From JBFMFH01 sp040752275 (GTDB lineage: Bacteria > Acidobacteriota > Vicinamibacteria > Vicinamibacterales > JAKQTR01): a stretch of 16,467 nucleotides of DNA. Shown piece after piece: positions 7,770 to 14,313 of the stretch; the first letter of the stretch is position 1; the number at the start of each line of letters is the position of its first letter. The position numbers were made by a program, and so were the translations under genes. The stretch spans positions 1-16,467 of the forward strand of contig JBFMFH010000120.1 in NCBI GenBank assembly GCA_040752275.1. Direction: 5' to 3'. The notes under the pieces were generated by a model, which worked only from the letters and a program-made list of their open reading frames with translations, ran no database searches and was not told the DNA's origin.

Positions 7770-8720
7770 CTACCTCAAGGCAAACGACGAGGCTGCTGCC
7801 AGCAGCCCCAGGACGAAGGACACGGCGAGCAACTCGGGCACGCGAAACAACCGGAGCTTCGCCACCCGCGTCTCCAGGACTGCCACCGCAGCCGCCAGCA
7901 CCACCAGCTTGATCAGCGTGGTCGCCAGGGCCACAGCCAGCGCGCCAGGCTCGAGCGACGTGGAGAGTCCCCACGGCACGAACAGGTTGCTAGCGAGCAC
8001 GCAGAACACGAAGAACTTCAGCCACGACGCCCACTCCAGCAGCGCCAGGTAGGGCCCCGAGTATTCCAGGACCATGGCCTCGTGGATCATGGTCAACTCC
8101 AGATGCGTCGACGGGTTGTCGACCGGCAGGCGCCCGGTCTCGGCCAGCATGACGATGAAGAGGGACACGAACGCGAGGGCGTATCCGGGACTGAGGGCGG
8201 CGGCGGGGTCGGCAACCGTCCGAGCCGCGATCTCGCCAAGGTTCGTTGATCCCGACACCATGGCCAGCGACAGGATCGCCAGCGCCACGGCCGGCTCGCT
8301 CAGCGCCGCAATCGTCATCTCCCGGCTCGAGCCCATCCCGCCGAATGCCGACCCGGGATCGAGGCCCCCGAGCGCGAGGAAGACCGTCGCCAGCATCAGG
8401 AGGTACACGAGCGTGAAGAGGTCCGCCACGTCGTTGAACGGCAACGGCGTCACCGCAATCGGGACGAGGAGTGACACCACGAGGGTGGCGCCGAAGACGA
8501 CGAAGGGCGCGACGTGAAACACCCACGAGGCATGCGGAGACACCACCACCTGCTTGCGGAACAGCCTGCGCAGCTGCGCGTACGGCATCCAGACGGGCGC
8601 CCCCTGCCGGCTCTGCAGCCGGGCCTTGATCCAGCGGACCAGGCCGACGAGCGCCGGCGCCAGCATCAACGCCAGCAGAGATTGCGCAATCTCGATGGCC
8701 ACGCCGGGTCCCCGAAACAT
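7770..8720 (-). CDS. HyfC/HycD-like membrane subunit (NuoH family)
   Basis: 316 residues, an integral membrane protein of the NuoH/HycD family that anchors the catalytic subunits and forms the first part of the ion path. Family segments seen (residues numbered from the GTG at 8723, one more than from the chosen ATG): RLQSRQGAPVWMPYAQLRRLFRK (about 35-57, the cytoplasmic loop facing the small subunit) and ETGRLPVDNPSTHLELTMIHEA (about 195-216), whose acidic residues belong to the conserved loop near the quinone/coupling region. Eight or so hydrophobic helices follow the family pattern. ATG at 8720 is preferred; the GTG codon just before it, at 8723, is also possible. It begins about 17 bases after the HyfB-like stop and ends four bases before the HyfE-like GTG. 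Confidence 0.88.
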   Translation of the reverse strand: MFRGPGVAIEIAQSLLALMLAPALVGLVRWIKARLQSRQGAPVWMPYAQLRRLFRKQVVVSPHASWVFHVAPFVVFGATLVVSLLVPIAVTPLPFNDVADLFTLVYLLMLATVFLALGGLDPGSAFGGMGSSREMTIAALSEPAVALAILSLAMVSGSTNLGEIAARTVADPAAALSPGYALAFVSLFIVMLAETGRLPVDNPSTHLELTMIHEAMVLEYSGPYLALLEWASWLKFFVFCVLASNLFVPWGLSTSLEPGALAVALATTLIKLVVLAAAVAVLETRVAKLRLFRVPELLAVSFVLGLLAAASSFALR

Positions 8721-8737
8721 CACGACGCTCTGCCCTT

Positions 8738-10786
8738 TCAGAATCCGATCGTCAGCCCGAGCAGCACGACCAGGACCGCGACGATGTAGGCCAGGTACAG
8801 GTTGACCGACCCCGACTGGAGCGTCCTGGTTCGAGTGGCCGCCCAGACGACCGCCTGCACGACCGGCCCGTACAGGAACCGCATGAACCAGCGCGGGAGC
8901 CGCGACCGATACTCGATGCCTTGGATGAAGTACCGCGAGTCGGGATGCACATCCACGATGAGGTCGTCAGCGGGACGGTACAGCTCGTCGAACACGCGGC
9001 GGAGCGGCTCGGCGAATGCCGTCGCGGTGTACTGCATCCGGGGCGTCTGCACGATCCGGCCGCACCCCCAGGTCTCCCCGGTGCGTCGCCGGCGGCTGGC
9101 GAGCAGGCGGACGGCCAGCCAGACACCCGCCAGCACACCGACGAGCACGACCAGAATGGCCACCGGCGACATGCGGGCATCGACACCCGGCGCCTGGACG
9201 GTGAAGCCGGCGTTCGGCGGCGGCCACGCGCCCGGCACCGCCATCAGCTCGCCCAGAACCGATGTCACGGTGCGCAGCAGCGGGATGGTGAACACGGCCA
9301 GCGCCGGGCAGGCCAGGGCGAGAGCGACCATACCGGCCCGCATCGACCCCGGCGCGTCGTGAGCGGCCTCGGCGCGAGACGACCTCGGGATCGCCAGGCA
9401 CGAGATGCCGAACGCCTTGACGCAGGTCGCAGCCGCCAGTCCACCGGCCAGGGCCAGGGTCCCAACCCCGAGCGTTAGGAGCACTGCGATGGACGCACGG
9501 GAACTGGCAACGCCCGGCAGGAACGACTGGAACAGCAGCCACTCGCTGACGAATCCGTTCAGAGGCGGAAGCGCCGCCAGACCCAGCGCTCCCACGAGGA
9601 ACACCGGCGTCGTCCAGGGCATCCGGCGTGCCAGTCCCCCGAGCCGGTTCATGTCGCGGGTGCCCGTTGCGTGGACGATCGAGCCCACAGCCAGGAACAG
9701 CGTGCCCTTGAAGGCCGCGTGATTGATGACGTGCAGGAGGGCCGCTGTGAACGCCAGCGCCGAGGCCTCCAGATCGCCCAGGCTGCGGAACACCATGCCG
9801 GCTCCGATGCCGAGGCACACGAGACCGACGTTTTCAACGGTCGAGTACGCCAGCAGGCGCTTCAAGTCATCGTCGACGAGCGCGTAGAGTACCCCGACAA
9901 GCGCCGAGGCGGCACCGAGGCCGATGACGACCGTGCCCCACCACAGGGGGCCGACACCCAGCAGGTCAAGGCCAACGCGAAGGATGCCGTAGAGACCGAG
10001 CTTGACCATCGCGCCCGACATCAGGGCCGACACGTGGCTGGGCGCGGCCGGATGGGCCCGCGGCAGCCAGATGTGCAGCGGAACCAGCCCTGCCTTCGAC
10101 CCGAACCCTGCGAGAGCCAGCAGGAAGACCGCGTTGCGCACGACGGGCGACAGGCTCGGGCTCGCACTCCGCAACTCGCCGAAGCTCCAGCCCGTGGAAC
10201 CGCTGGCGGCGCCCAGCAGGAAGAACGCCGCGAGGATGGCCAGCAGGCCGGCGTGGGTCATCGCCGCGTACCAGACCCCGGCGCGGGTCACGGCCGGATC
10301 GTCGTGCTCGGTGACGACGAGGAAGTACGACGCGAGCGCCATCAGCTCCCAGGCGAGAACGAGCGTGATGACGTTGGCCGCGCAGACCACCAGGCTCATC
10401 GCCAGCAGGAATCCTCCGGTGTTGAACGCCATCCAGCCCAGCGAGTAGCGGCCGCCGTAGCCGGCGGTGTAGCCGAGGCCGAAGACCGACGCCGGAATCG
10501 CGACGCCGGAGAGGACAGCCAGGAACAGGGCGCCCAGACGATCGAGAGACAGAAGCAGACCGCCTGCCGGCGTCAGGATTCCGGGAGCCTGGGCCACGAA
10601 GGGCGTGCCCGTCACGAGCACGGCGGCAGCCAGCGCCAATCCGGCAGACGCGCCGATGGTCGACCCCGCCGCGCCCACCCACCGCGACAGTCGAGGCGAT
10701 TGCGGAACAACCAGCGCCGCGGCTGTCGCGGCGTATCCGCCGACCATCGCCAGGAAGAGTGTCTGCGGAAGCAAGGTCTCACCCAT
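8738..10786 (-). CDS. HyfB/HycC-like antiporter-type membrane subunit (NuoL family)
   Basis: 682 residues from the ATG at 10786. The frame stays open further upstream to 10945, but that stretch overlaps the small subunit and reads as low-complexity, so the internal start with an 8-base overlap is chosen. About 14-16 hydrophobic helices. Ion-path residues: Glu147 (LAWELMALASYF), Lys231 (GFGSKAGLVPLHIWLPRAHP), His245 and His251, Lys360 in LHVINHAAFKGTLFLAVGSI, and Glu415 (NGFVSEWLL). The C-terminal part TWGCGRIVQTPRMQYTATAFAEPLRRVF followed by YRP is characteristic of HyfB/HycC rather than NuoL. It is the larger of the two antiporter-like subunits in the operon and, by family, a proton or sodium channel of the membrane arm. 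Confidence 0.88.
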   Translation of the reverse strand: MGETLLPQTLFLAMVGGYAATAAALVVPQSPRLSRWVGAAGSTIGASAGLALAAAVLVTGTPFVAQAPGILTPAGGLLLSLDRLGALFLAVLSGVAIPASVFGLGYTAGYGGRYSLGWMAFNTGGFLLAMSLVVCAANVITLVLAWELMALASYFLVVTEHDDPAVTRAGVWYAAMTHAGLLAILAAFFLLGAASGSTGWSFGELRSASPSLSPVVRNAVFLLALAGFGSKAGLVPLHIWLPRAHPAAPSHVSALMSGAMVKLGLYGILRVGLDLLGVGPLWWGTVVIGLGAASALVGVLYALVDDDLKRLLAYSTVENVGLVCLGIGAGMVFRSLGDLEASALAFTAALLHVINHAAFKGTLFLAVGSIVHATGTRDMNRLGGLARRMPWTTPVFLVGALGLAALPPLNGFVSEWLLFQSFLPGVASSRASIAVLLTLGVGTLALAGGLAAATCVKAFGISCLAIPRSSRAEAAHDAPGSMRAGMVALALACPALAVFTIPLLRTVTSVLGELMAVPGAWPPPNAGFTVQAPGVDARMSPVAILVVLVGVLAGVWLAVRLLASRRRRTGETWGCGRIVQTPRMQYTATAFAEPLRRVFDELYRPADDLIVDVHPDSRYFIQGIEYRSRLPRWFMRFLYGPVVQAVVWAATRTRTLQSGSVNLYLAYIVAVLVVLLGLTIGF

Positions 10787-11309
10787 GGGGGACCTTGCCG
10801 AGGGCAGCCAGGATCCCCCGGAGGATGTCGGTCGGCGTCGGAGGGCAGCCACGGACGACGGCGTCGACGGGCACGACATCCGCGACGCGTCCGGCCACGG
10901 CGTAACTTCCGGCGAAAACCCCGCAGGACTCAGCACACTCTCCAACGGCCACGACCAGCTTCGGGTCCGGGGTGGCTTCCCAGGTCTTGCGGAGCGGGAC
11001 CTCCATGTTCCGGGTCACGGGTCCGGTCACGAGCAGCAGGTCGGCGTGCCGCGGCGAGGCGACAACGTGAAGGCCGAAGCGTTCCAGGTCGTACACCGGG
11101 CCGGAGAGGGCACCGATTTCCAGTTCGCAGCCGTTGCACGAGCCCGCATCGACCTGGCGGATGGCCACCGAACGGCCGATCACCTTCCTGGAGCGTTCAT
11201 CAATGGCCCGCACGAGCTCGACCGGGTCGGGATCGCCGGCGCGCCCGTGGGTTGGGCCAAGCGGCTCGGTCGCGAGGCCGACTTGGCGGATCTTGGCGAA
11301 GAGCTTCAT
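10779..11309 (-). CDS. HyfI/HycG-like small subunit (NuoB family, one [4Fe-4S] cluster)
   Basis: 176 residues. A soluble iron-sulfur subunit equivalent to NuoB/HycG. Candidate ligands of the proximal (N2-type) [4Fe-4S] cluster are Cys58 and Cys61 (GSCNGCELEI), Cys125 (GECAESCG) and Cys155 (RGCPPTPTDIL). Cys129 is an additional cysteine next to the third ligand. The spacing CxxC, as in hydrogenases, differs from the adjacent CC of complex I, which supports a group 4/Ehr origin. The C-terminal 8Fe-8S extension of other hydrogenase small subunits is absent, as expected. The ATG overlaps the ArsR stop (ATGA, 11309-11306), and the stop overlaps the HyfB-like start. The cluster is intact although the partner large subunit has lost its nickel ligands. 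Confidence 0.9.
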   Translation of the reverse strand: MKLFAKIRQVGLATEPLGPTHGRAGDPDPVELVRAIDERSRKVIGRSVAIRQVDAGSCNGCELEIGALSGPVYDLERFGLHVVASPRHADLLLVTGPVTRNMEVPLRKTWEATPDPKLVVAVGECAESCGVFAGSYAVAGRVADVVPVDAVVRGCPPTPTDILRGILAALGKVPHG

Positions 11310-11656
11310 CGCGTGCGCCGGGATTCGCGGGCGAGTTCCTTCAGCATGTCCTGGGTGTCGGTCAGGCGCCGGTTGAAGATCGTCCGGGCGGTGGCGAGCA
11401 AGTCGTGGATGAGCACGTCGCGCACGTCATAGACGACGGCGTTGCCGCTCTTCGATGCGACCACGAGCTGCCTGGCCCGCAGAACGGCGAGGTGCTGCGA
11501 CACGGACGGCTGATCCAGATCGAGCGCCTGCTGCAGCTGCTGGACCGTCTGGGGACCCGCCCTCAGGACCTCCAGGATCCGGATTCGGACCGGGTGCGCC
11601 AGCGCCCGGAAGAACTCGGCCTTGAAGGTCTGCAGCTCTGACAGGGTTGTTGGCAT
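11306..11656 (-). CDS. ArsR-family regulator, Rv0081-like, first gene of the Ehr operon
   Basis: 116 residues, a winged helix-turn-helix DNA-binding repressor. FKAEFFRALAHPVRIRILEVL opens the domain; the recognition region is LDQPSVSQHLAVLR; the wing is near SKSGNAVVYDV. It contains no cysteine, so the classical metal-binding ELCVC motif is absent and a redox or metabolite signal is more likely than As/Cd/Zn sensing. It resembles, from memory, M. tuberculosis Rv0081, which heads an operon of Hyc-like genes and is part of the hypoxia response. Here too it is the first gene and overlaps the next one by four bases. The AT-rich palindrome over its own promoter implies autoregulation. The inducing signal is unknown. 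Confidence 0.9.
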   Translation of the reverse strand: MPTTLSELQTFKAEFFRALAHPVRIRILEVLRAGPQTVQQLQQALDLDQPSVSQHLAVLRARQLVVASKSGNAVVYDVRDVLIHDLLATARTIFNRRLTDTQDMLKELARESRRTR

Positions 11657-11677
11657 ATTGCAATATTAATATATGCC
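11652..11677. promoter_or_regulatory. AT-rich palindromic operator over the arsR start (predicted ArsR binding site)
   Basis: Outer arms GGCATAT/ATATGCC form a perfect 7-base inverted repeat. Inside lie two further perfect palindromes, ATATTGCAATAT (11655-11666) and ATATTAATAT (11663-11672). Nested AT-rich palindromes in a GC-rich genome, directly over the promoter of an ArsR-family gene, are the classic arrangement for autorepression. The operator overlaps the start codon itself. Confidence 0.7.
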
Positions 11678-11698
11678 ACGAAGCTGGCTGCTTGTCAA
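11668..11698 (-). promoter_or_regulatory. Predicted promoter of the arsR-Ehr operon
   Basis: A perfect TTGACA -35 box (11698-11693) is followed after 19 bases by TATATT (11673-11668). The 19-base spacer is long; the alternative CATATA gives 17. Transcription would start close to 11661, leaving a leader of about five bases or none. The -10 box lies within the operator. Confidence 0.6.
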
Positions 11699-11783
11699 GA
11701 GGCGGCGGGGGCCCGCTCGTCGGGTCCGGAAGCGTGGGCGGCCCGCGTTGGTGGTCTGGGCGACGCCGCAGGCAGCCGCGCCG

Positions 11784-11803
11784 CTGGTAGCGAACGGTAC
11801 CAG
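11784..11803. terminator. Hairpin downstream of the PiT gene (weak terminator candidate)
   Basis: CTGGTA and TACCAG form a 6-base stem with an 8-base loop, 18 bases beyond the PiT stop on the minus strand. A competing 8-base inverted repeat pairs TGGTCTGG (11752-11759) with CCAGACCA (11800-11807). No T tract follows, so it may not be an intrinsic terminator. This 121-base gap separates the phosphate genes from the arsR promoter. Confidence 0.3.
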
Positions 11804-11821
11804 ACCAGTCGGGCTCCGGGA

Positions 11822-12817
11822 CTACTTGATCCCAACGAACTGCAGCAGCGTCTCCATCCCCATCCCGAGAAGGCCGGCGGCCGGGATCGTCAGCACCCAC
11901 GCCCAGACGATTCGGCCGGCTACACCCCACCGGACAGCGGAGAGTCGACGCGTCGACCCGACGCCGACGATGGCTCCCGTGATCGCGTGCGTCGTGCTCA
12001 CGGGCACTCCCAGCATCGTGGCCATGAACACCGCACCGGCCGCACCCGTTTCGGCCGCGAAGCCGTGCACGGGCTGCAGCTTCGTGATGCGGGAGCCCAT
12101 CGTGTGGATGATCCGCCAGCCGCCCGCGAGGGTGCCCAGGCCAATCGCGGCGTGGGCGGACAGCACGACCCAGAACGGGATGGAGAACACGGAGAGGTAG
12201 CCGGCCGTGAACAGCACTCCGGCGATGATGCCCATGGTCTTCTGGGCGTCGTTGGCGCCGTGGTTCAGGCTGAATGCCGCGGCCGACAGGAGCTGCAGGC
12301 GCCGGAACCAGTGATCCACCGTGGATGGGGCGGCGTGCTGGAAGACGTTGTAGATCAGGATCATCAGCACCAGCCCGCTCGCCATCCCGACCATCGGGGA
12401 GATGACGATGAACGCCAGCGTCTTGGTCCATCCCGCCGGAATGACGCTCGCCCAGCCCGCCTTCGCGATGGCCGCCCCGGCGTAGCCGCCGATGAGTGCA
12501 TGCGACGAACTGGTCGGCAACCCGTAGTACCAGGTGATCAGGTCCCACGCAATCGCCCCGAACAGGCCCGAGAAGATCACCGCGTAGGTGACCACGCTGA
12601 TGTCGATCATCCCCGACCCGATGGTCTTGGCGACGGCGGTTCCGAACACGAAGGCGGCAACGAAGTTGAAGAACGCCGCCCAGATCACGGCCCTTCCGGG
12701 CGACAGCACCCGCGTCGAGACGATGGTGGCAATCGAGTTCGCGGCATCGTGAAAGCCGTTGATGAAATCGAACATCAGCGCGGTGCCGATGAGCAGGGCA
12801 ACAATCGCGAGTTCCAT
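11822..12817 (-). CDS. pit: PiT-family inorganic phosphate permease
   Basis: 331 residues, an integral membrane protein of the PiT family that takes up phosphate, usually as a metal-phosphate complex, driven by a proton or sodium gradient. Both halves of the inverted duplication show the family signatures: FDFINGFHDAANSIATIVSTR (17-37) with GLPTSSSHALIGG, and SLNHGANDAQKTMGI with GVPVSTTHAITGAIVG. The length is typical of the short, bacterial form without a large central loop. The ATG at 12817 lies seven bases after the stop of the DUF47 gene, so the two are co-transcribed, as is usual for this pair. It sits beside phoB/phoR-type genes, which fits phosphate rather than sulfate transport. Confidence 0.95.
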   Translation of the reverse strand: MELAIVALLIGTALMFDFINGFHDAANSIATIVSTRVLSPGRAVIWAAFFNFVAAFVFGTAVAKTIGSGMIDISVVTYAVIFSGLFGAIAWDLITWYYGLPTSSSHALIGGYAGAAIAKAGWASVIPAGWTKTLAFIVISPMVGMASGLVLMILIYNVFQHAAPSTVDHWFRRLQLLSAAAFSLNHGANDAQKTMGIIAGVLFTAGYLSVFSIPFWVVLSAHAAIGLGTLAGGWRIIHTMGSRITKLQPVHGFAAETGAAGAVFMATMLGVPVSTTHAITGAIVGVGSTRRLSAVRWGVAGRIVWAWVLTIPAAGLLGMGMETLLQFVGIK

Positions 12818-12824
12818 CGCCCCC

Positions 12825-13454
12825 TCACGCGTGCTTGACGATCACACCCTGCACCACGTCCGACACATCCTCGATGCGGTCGGTCGCCGCCTCGAGGCAA
12901 TCGTAGATCTCCTTCCACTTGATCACCGCGATCGGGTCCCTCTCCTGCTCGAACAGCACAATTACGGCCTCCTTATGGATCCGGTCGGCTTCGTTCTCGA
13001 GGCGGTTCACTTCCACGACCGAAGGGGTCACGCTCTGCCGCCGGTTCATGTGCCGCATGCCCGTCAGGATCTGGTCCGACATGATCGCGATGACATGCGC
13101 GATTCTCCGGGCAGGCTCGGAGACGTGGGTGATCCGGTAGCCCACGAAGAGGCTGGCCACATCGTCGATCGCATCCATCACGTCGTCGAGAGACGAGGCA
13201 AGGGCGTGAATGTCCTCACGATCGATGGGGGTGACGAACGTCCGGTGAAGGCGCTGGATGATGTCGTGCGTCAGGAAATCGCACCGGTGCTCGAGATCGT
13301 TGATGGCATCGGCCTTGGCGGCGTCGGGCGGGTCGGTCGCCAGCATCTCTTCGAGGATCCCCGCGGCCTCGCGGACGAGCTCCGCCATGGCCAGGAAGTC
13401 CTCGTAGAACTTCTCTTCACGCGGAATCAGACGGAATCTGGACACCGTTGGCAT
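12825..13454 (-). CDS. DUF47 / PhoU-like Pit accessory protein
   Basis: 209 residues from the ATG at 13454; a TTG codon four codons upstream could also be used. It belongs to the PhoU-related DUF47 family, which is almost always encoded next to PiT permeases and is thought to regulate them. Family features are the opening FRLIPREEKFYEDF, the helix DLEHRCDFLTHDIIQRLHRTFVTPIDREDIHALASSLDDVMDAIDD cut by acidic metal-binding-like residues, and the second repeat NRLENEADRIHKEA with DCLEAATDRIEDVSDVV. All-helical and soluble. No standard ribosome binding site spacing is seen before the ATG (GGAG abuts it), which leaves some doubt about the start. It is first in a two-gene operon with pit and divergent from phoB. 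Confidence 0.88.
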   Translation of the reverse strand: MPTVSRFRLIPREEKFYEDFLAMAELVREAAGILEEMLATDPPDAAKADAINDLEHRCDFLTHDIIQRLHRTFVTPIDREDIHALASSLDDVMDAIDDVASLFVGYRITHVSEPARRIAHVIAIMSDQILTGMRHMNRRQSVTPSVVEVNRLENEADRIHKEAVIVLFEQERDPIAVIKWKEIYDCLEAATDRIEDVSDVVQGVIVKHA

Positions 13455-13502
13455 CTCCAGGCACAATCCCCGCAGCCGGGCCGCACCGACTCGGGCGGAT
13501 GC

Positions 13503-13508
13503 ATTCTA
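13503..13508 (-). promoter_or_regulatory. Predicted extended -10 promoter of the DUF47-pit operon
   Basis: The minus strand reads TGGTAGAAT, an extended -10 box (TGn plus TAGAAT, five of six matches to TATAAT). It would start transcription about 40 bases before the ATG. No convincing -35 box or Pho-box repeat was seen in this 130-base divergent region. Confidence 0.45.
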
Positions 13509-13568
13509 CCAGCAGCTCGACGTCCCGGGGCCTCGGGTCGGTTCTTGGTGCGCCGCCACCGCGAGCGG

Positions 13569-13574
13569 TAGACT
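13569..13574 (+). promoter_or_regulatory. Predicted -10 box of the phoB-phoR operon
   Basis: TAGACT lies ten bases before the phoB ATG, so the transcript would have a leader of only a few bases. No Shine-Dalgarno sequence is present before the ATG. The setting resembles the MFS and arsR starts in this window. Confidence 0.35.
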
Positions 13575-13584
13575 GCGAAGTGGC

Positions 13585-14313
13585 ATGAGTCACATCCTCA
13601 TCGTCGAAGACCACCACGACATCGCCCAGCTGGTCTACCGATACGTGACCAAGGCCGGCCACACGGCTGACATCGTTGCGGGGGGCGATCTGGCGCTCGA
13701 GTACGTGAGCGCCAGGGTTCCGGACCTCGTGGTGCTGGATCTCATGCTGCCCGGCCTCGACGGCCTGGAGGTCTGCAGCCGGCTCCGCCGGTCGGTCGTG
13801 ACGCGCACGGTCCCCATCATCATGCTGACTGCCAAGGCGGGCGAAGCCGACCGCATCCACGGCCTCGAGTCGGGAGCGGACGACTACGTCACCAAGCCGT
13901 TCAGCCCGAGTGAGCTGGTCGCCCGAATCGGGGCCCTCTTGAGACGGGCGGAGCGCTGGCGCGACACCGGTGCCAGCACGCTCAGGTACGGCCCGATCGA
14001 GGTCGATCGGGACCGCCACCGCGTGACCGACGGCGGCACGGACGTCCGCCTGACCGCGAAGGAGTTCCTGCTCCTCGAGTACTTCCTCGAGCACCCTGGG
14101 CGCGTCCTCTCCCGTGATCTCCTCCTCAGTGACGTCTGGGGATACCGCTACACCGGTGGCACGCGGACGGTGGACGTCCATGTGCGGCGCATCCGCGAGA
14201 AGCTGCCGTTCCTGGCTGAGGCCATCGAGACCGTCAAGCAGTTCGGCTACCGGCTCGTCGAGTCCGGTCGCACAGAGGACGCGGCAGACACGTCCCGGGG
14301 ATCGCACCGGTGA
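13585..14313 (+). CDS. phoB: OmpR/PhoB-family response regulator
   Basis: 242 residues. Receiver domain about 1-115: acidic pocket Glu8/Asp9 (ILIVEDH), phosphoacceptor Asp52 (VVLDLMLPGLDG), Thr82 and Lys104 (DDYVTKPF). The winged-helix DNA-binding domain is about 135-230, with VRLTAKEFLLLEYFLEHPGRVLSR and TVDVHVRRIREKL, as in PhoB/OmpR. The ATG at 13585 is the natural family start, directly before the first beta strand. The stop overlaps the kinase GTG by four bases (GTGA), so the pair is coupled. The PhoB call rests on the PhoR-like kinase and on the divergent pit operon; the domain type alone would allow any OmpR-family regulator. Confidence 0.85.
   Translation: MSHILIVEDHHDIAQLVYRYVTKAGHTADIVAGGDLALEYVSARVPDLVVLDLMLPGLDGLEVCSRLRRSVVTRTVPIIMLTAKAGEADRIHGLESGADDYVTKPFSPSELVARIGALLRRAERWRDTGASTLRYGPIEVDRDRHRVTDGGTDVRLTAKEFLLLEYFLEHPGRVLSRDLLLSDVWGYRYTGGTRTVDVHVRRIREKLPFLAEAIETVKQFGYRLVESGRTEDAADTSRGSHR

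Noticed and set aside
10787..10945. Upstream start for the HyfB-like protein
   Set aside because: The added 53 residues lie inside the small-subunit gene and are not membrane-like; the family start fits the ATG at 10786.
4046..11309. Formate hydrogenlyase or H2-evolving hydrogenase
   Set aside because: Nickel-binding cysteines are replaced, and formate dehydrogenase, ferredoxin subunit and hyp genes are absent.
4046..11309. Respiratory complex I (nuo) operon
   Set aside because: NuoC-NuoD fusion with hydrogenase-type CxxC small subunit, HyfE-type subunit, only two antiporter-like subunits and no NuoEFGIAJ.
13585..13860. Minus-strand frame opposite phoB as a separate gene
   Set aside because: Ser/Arg/Thr-rich shadow of the receiver domain.
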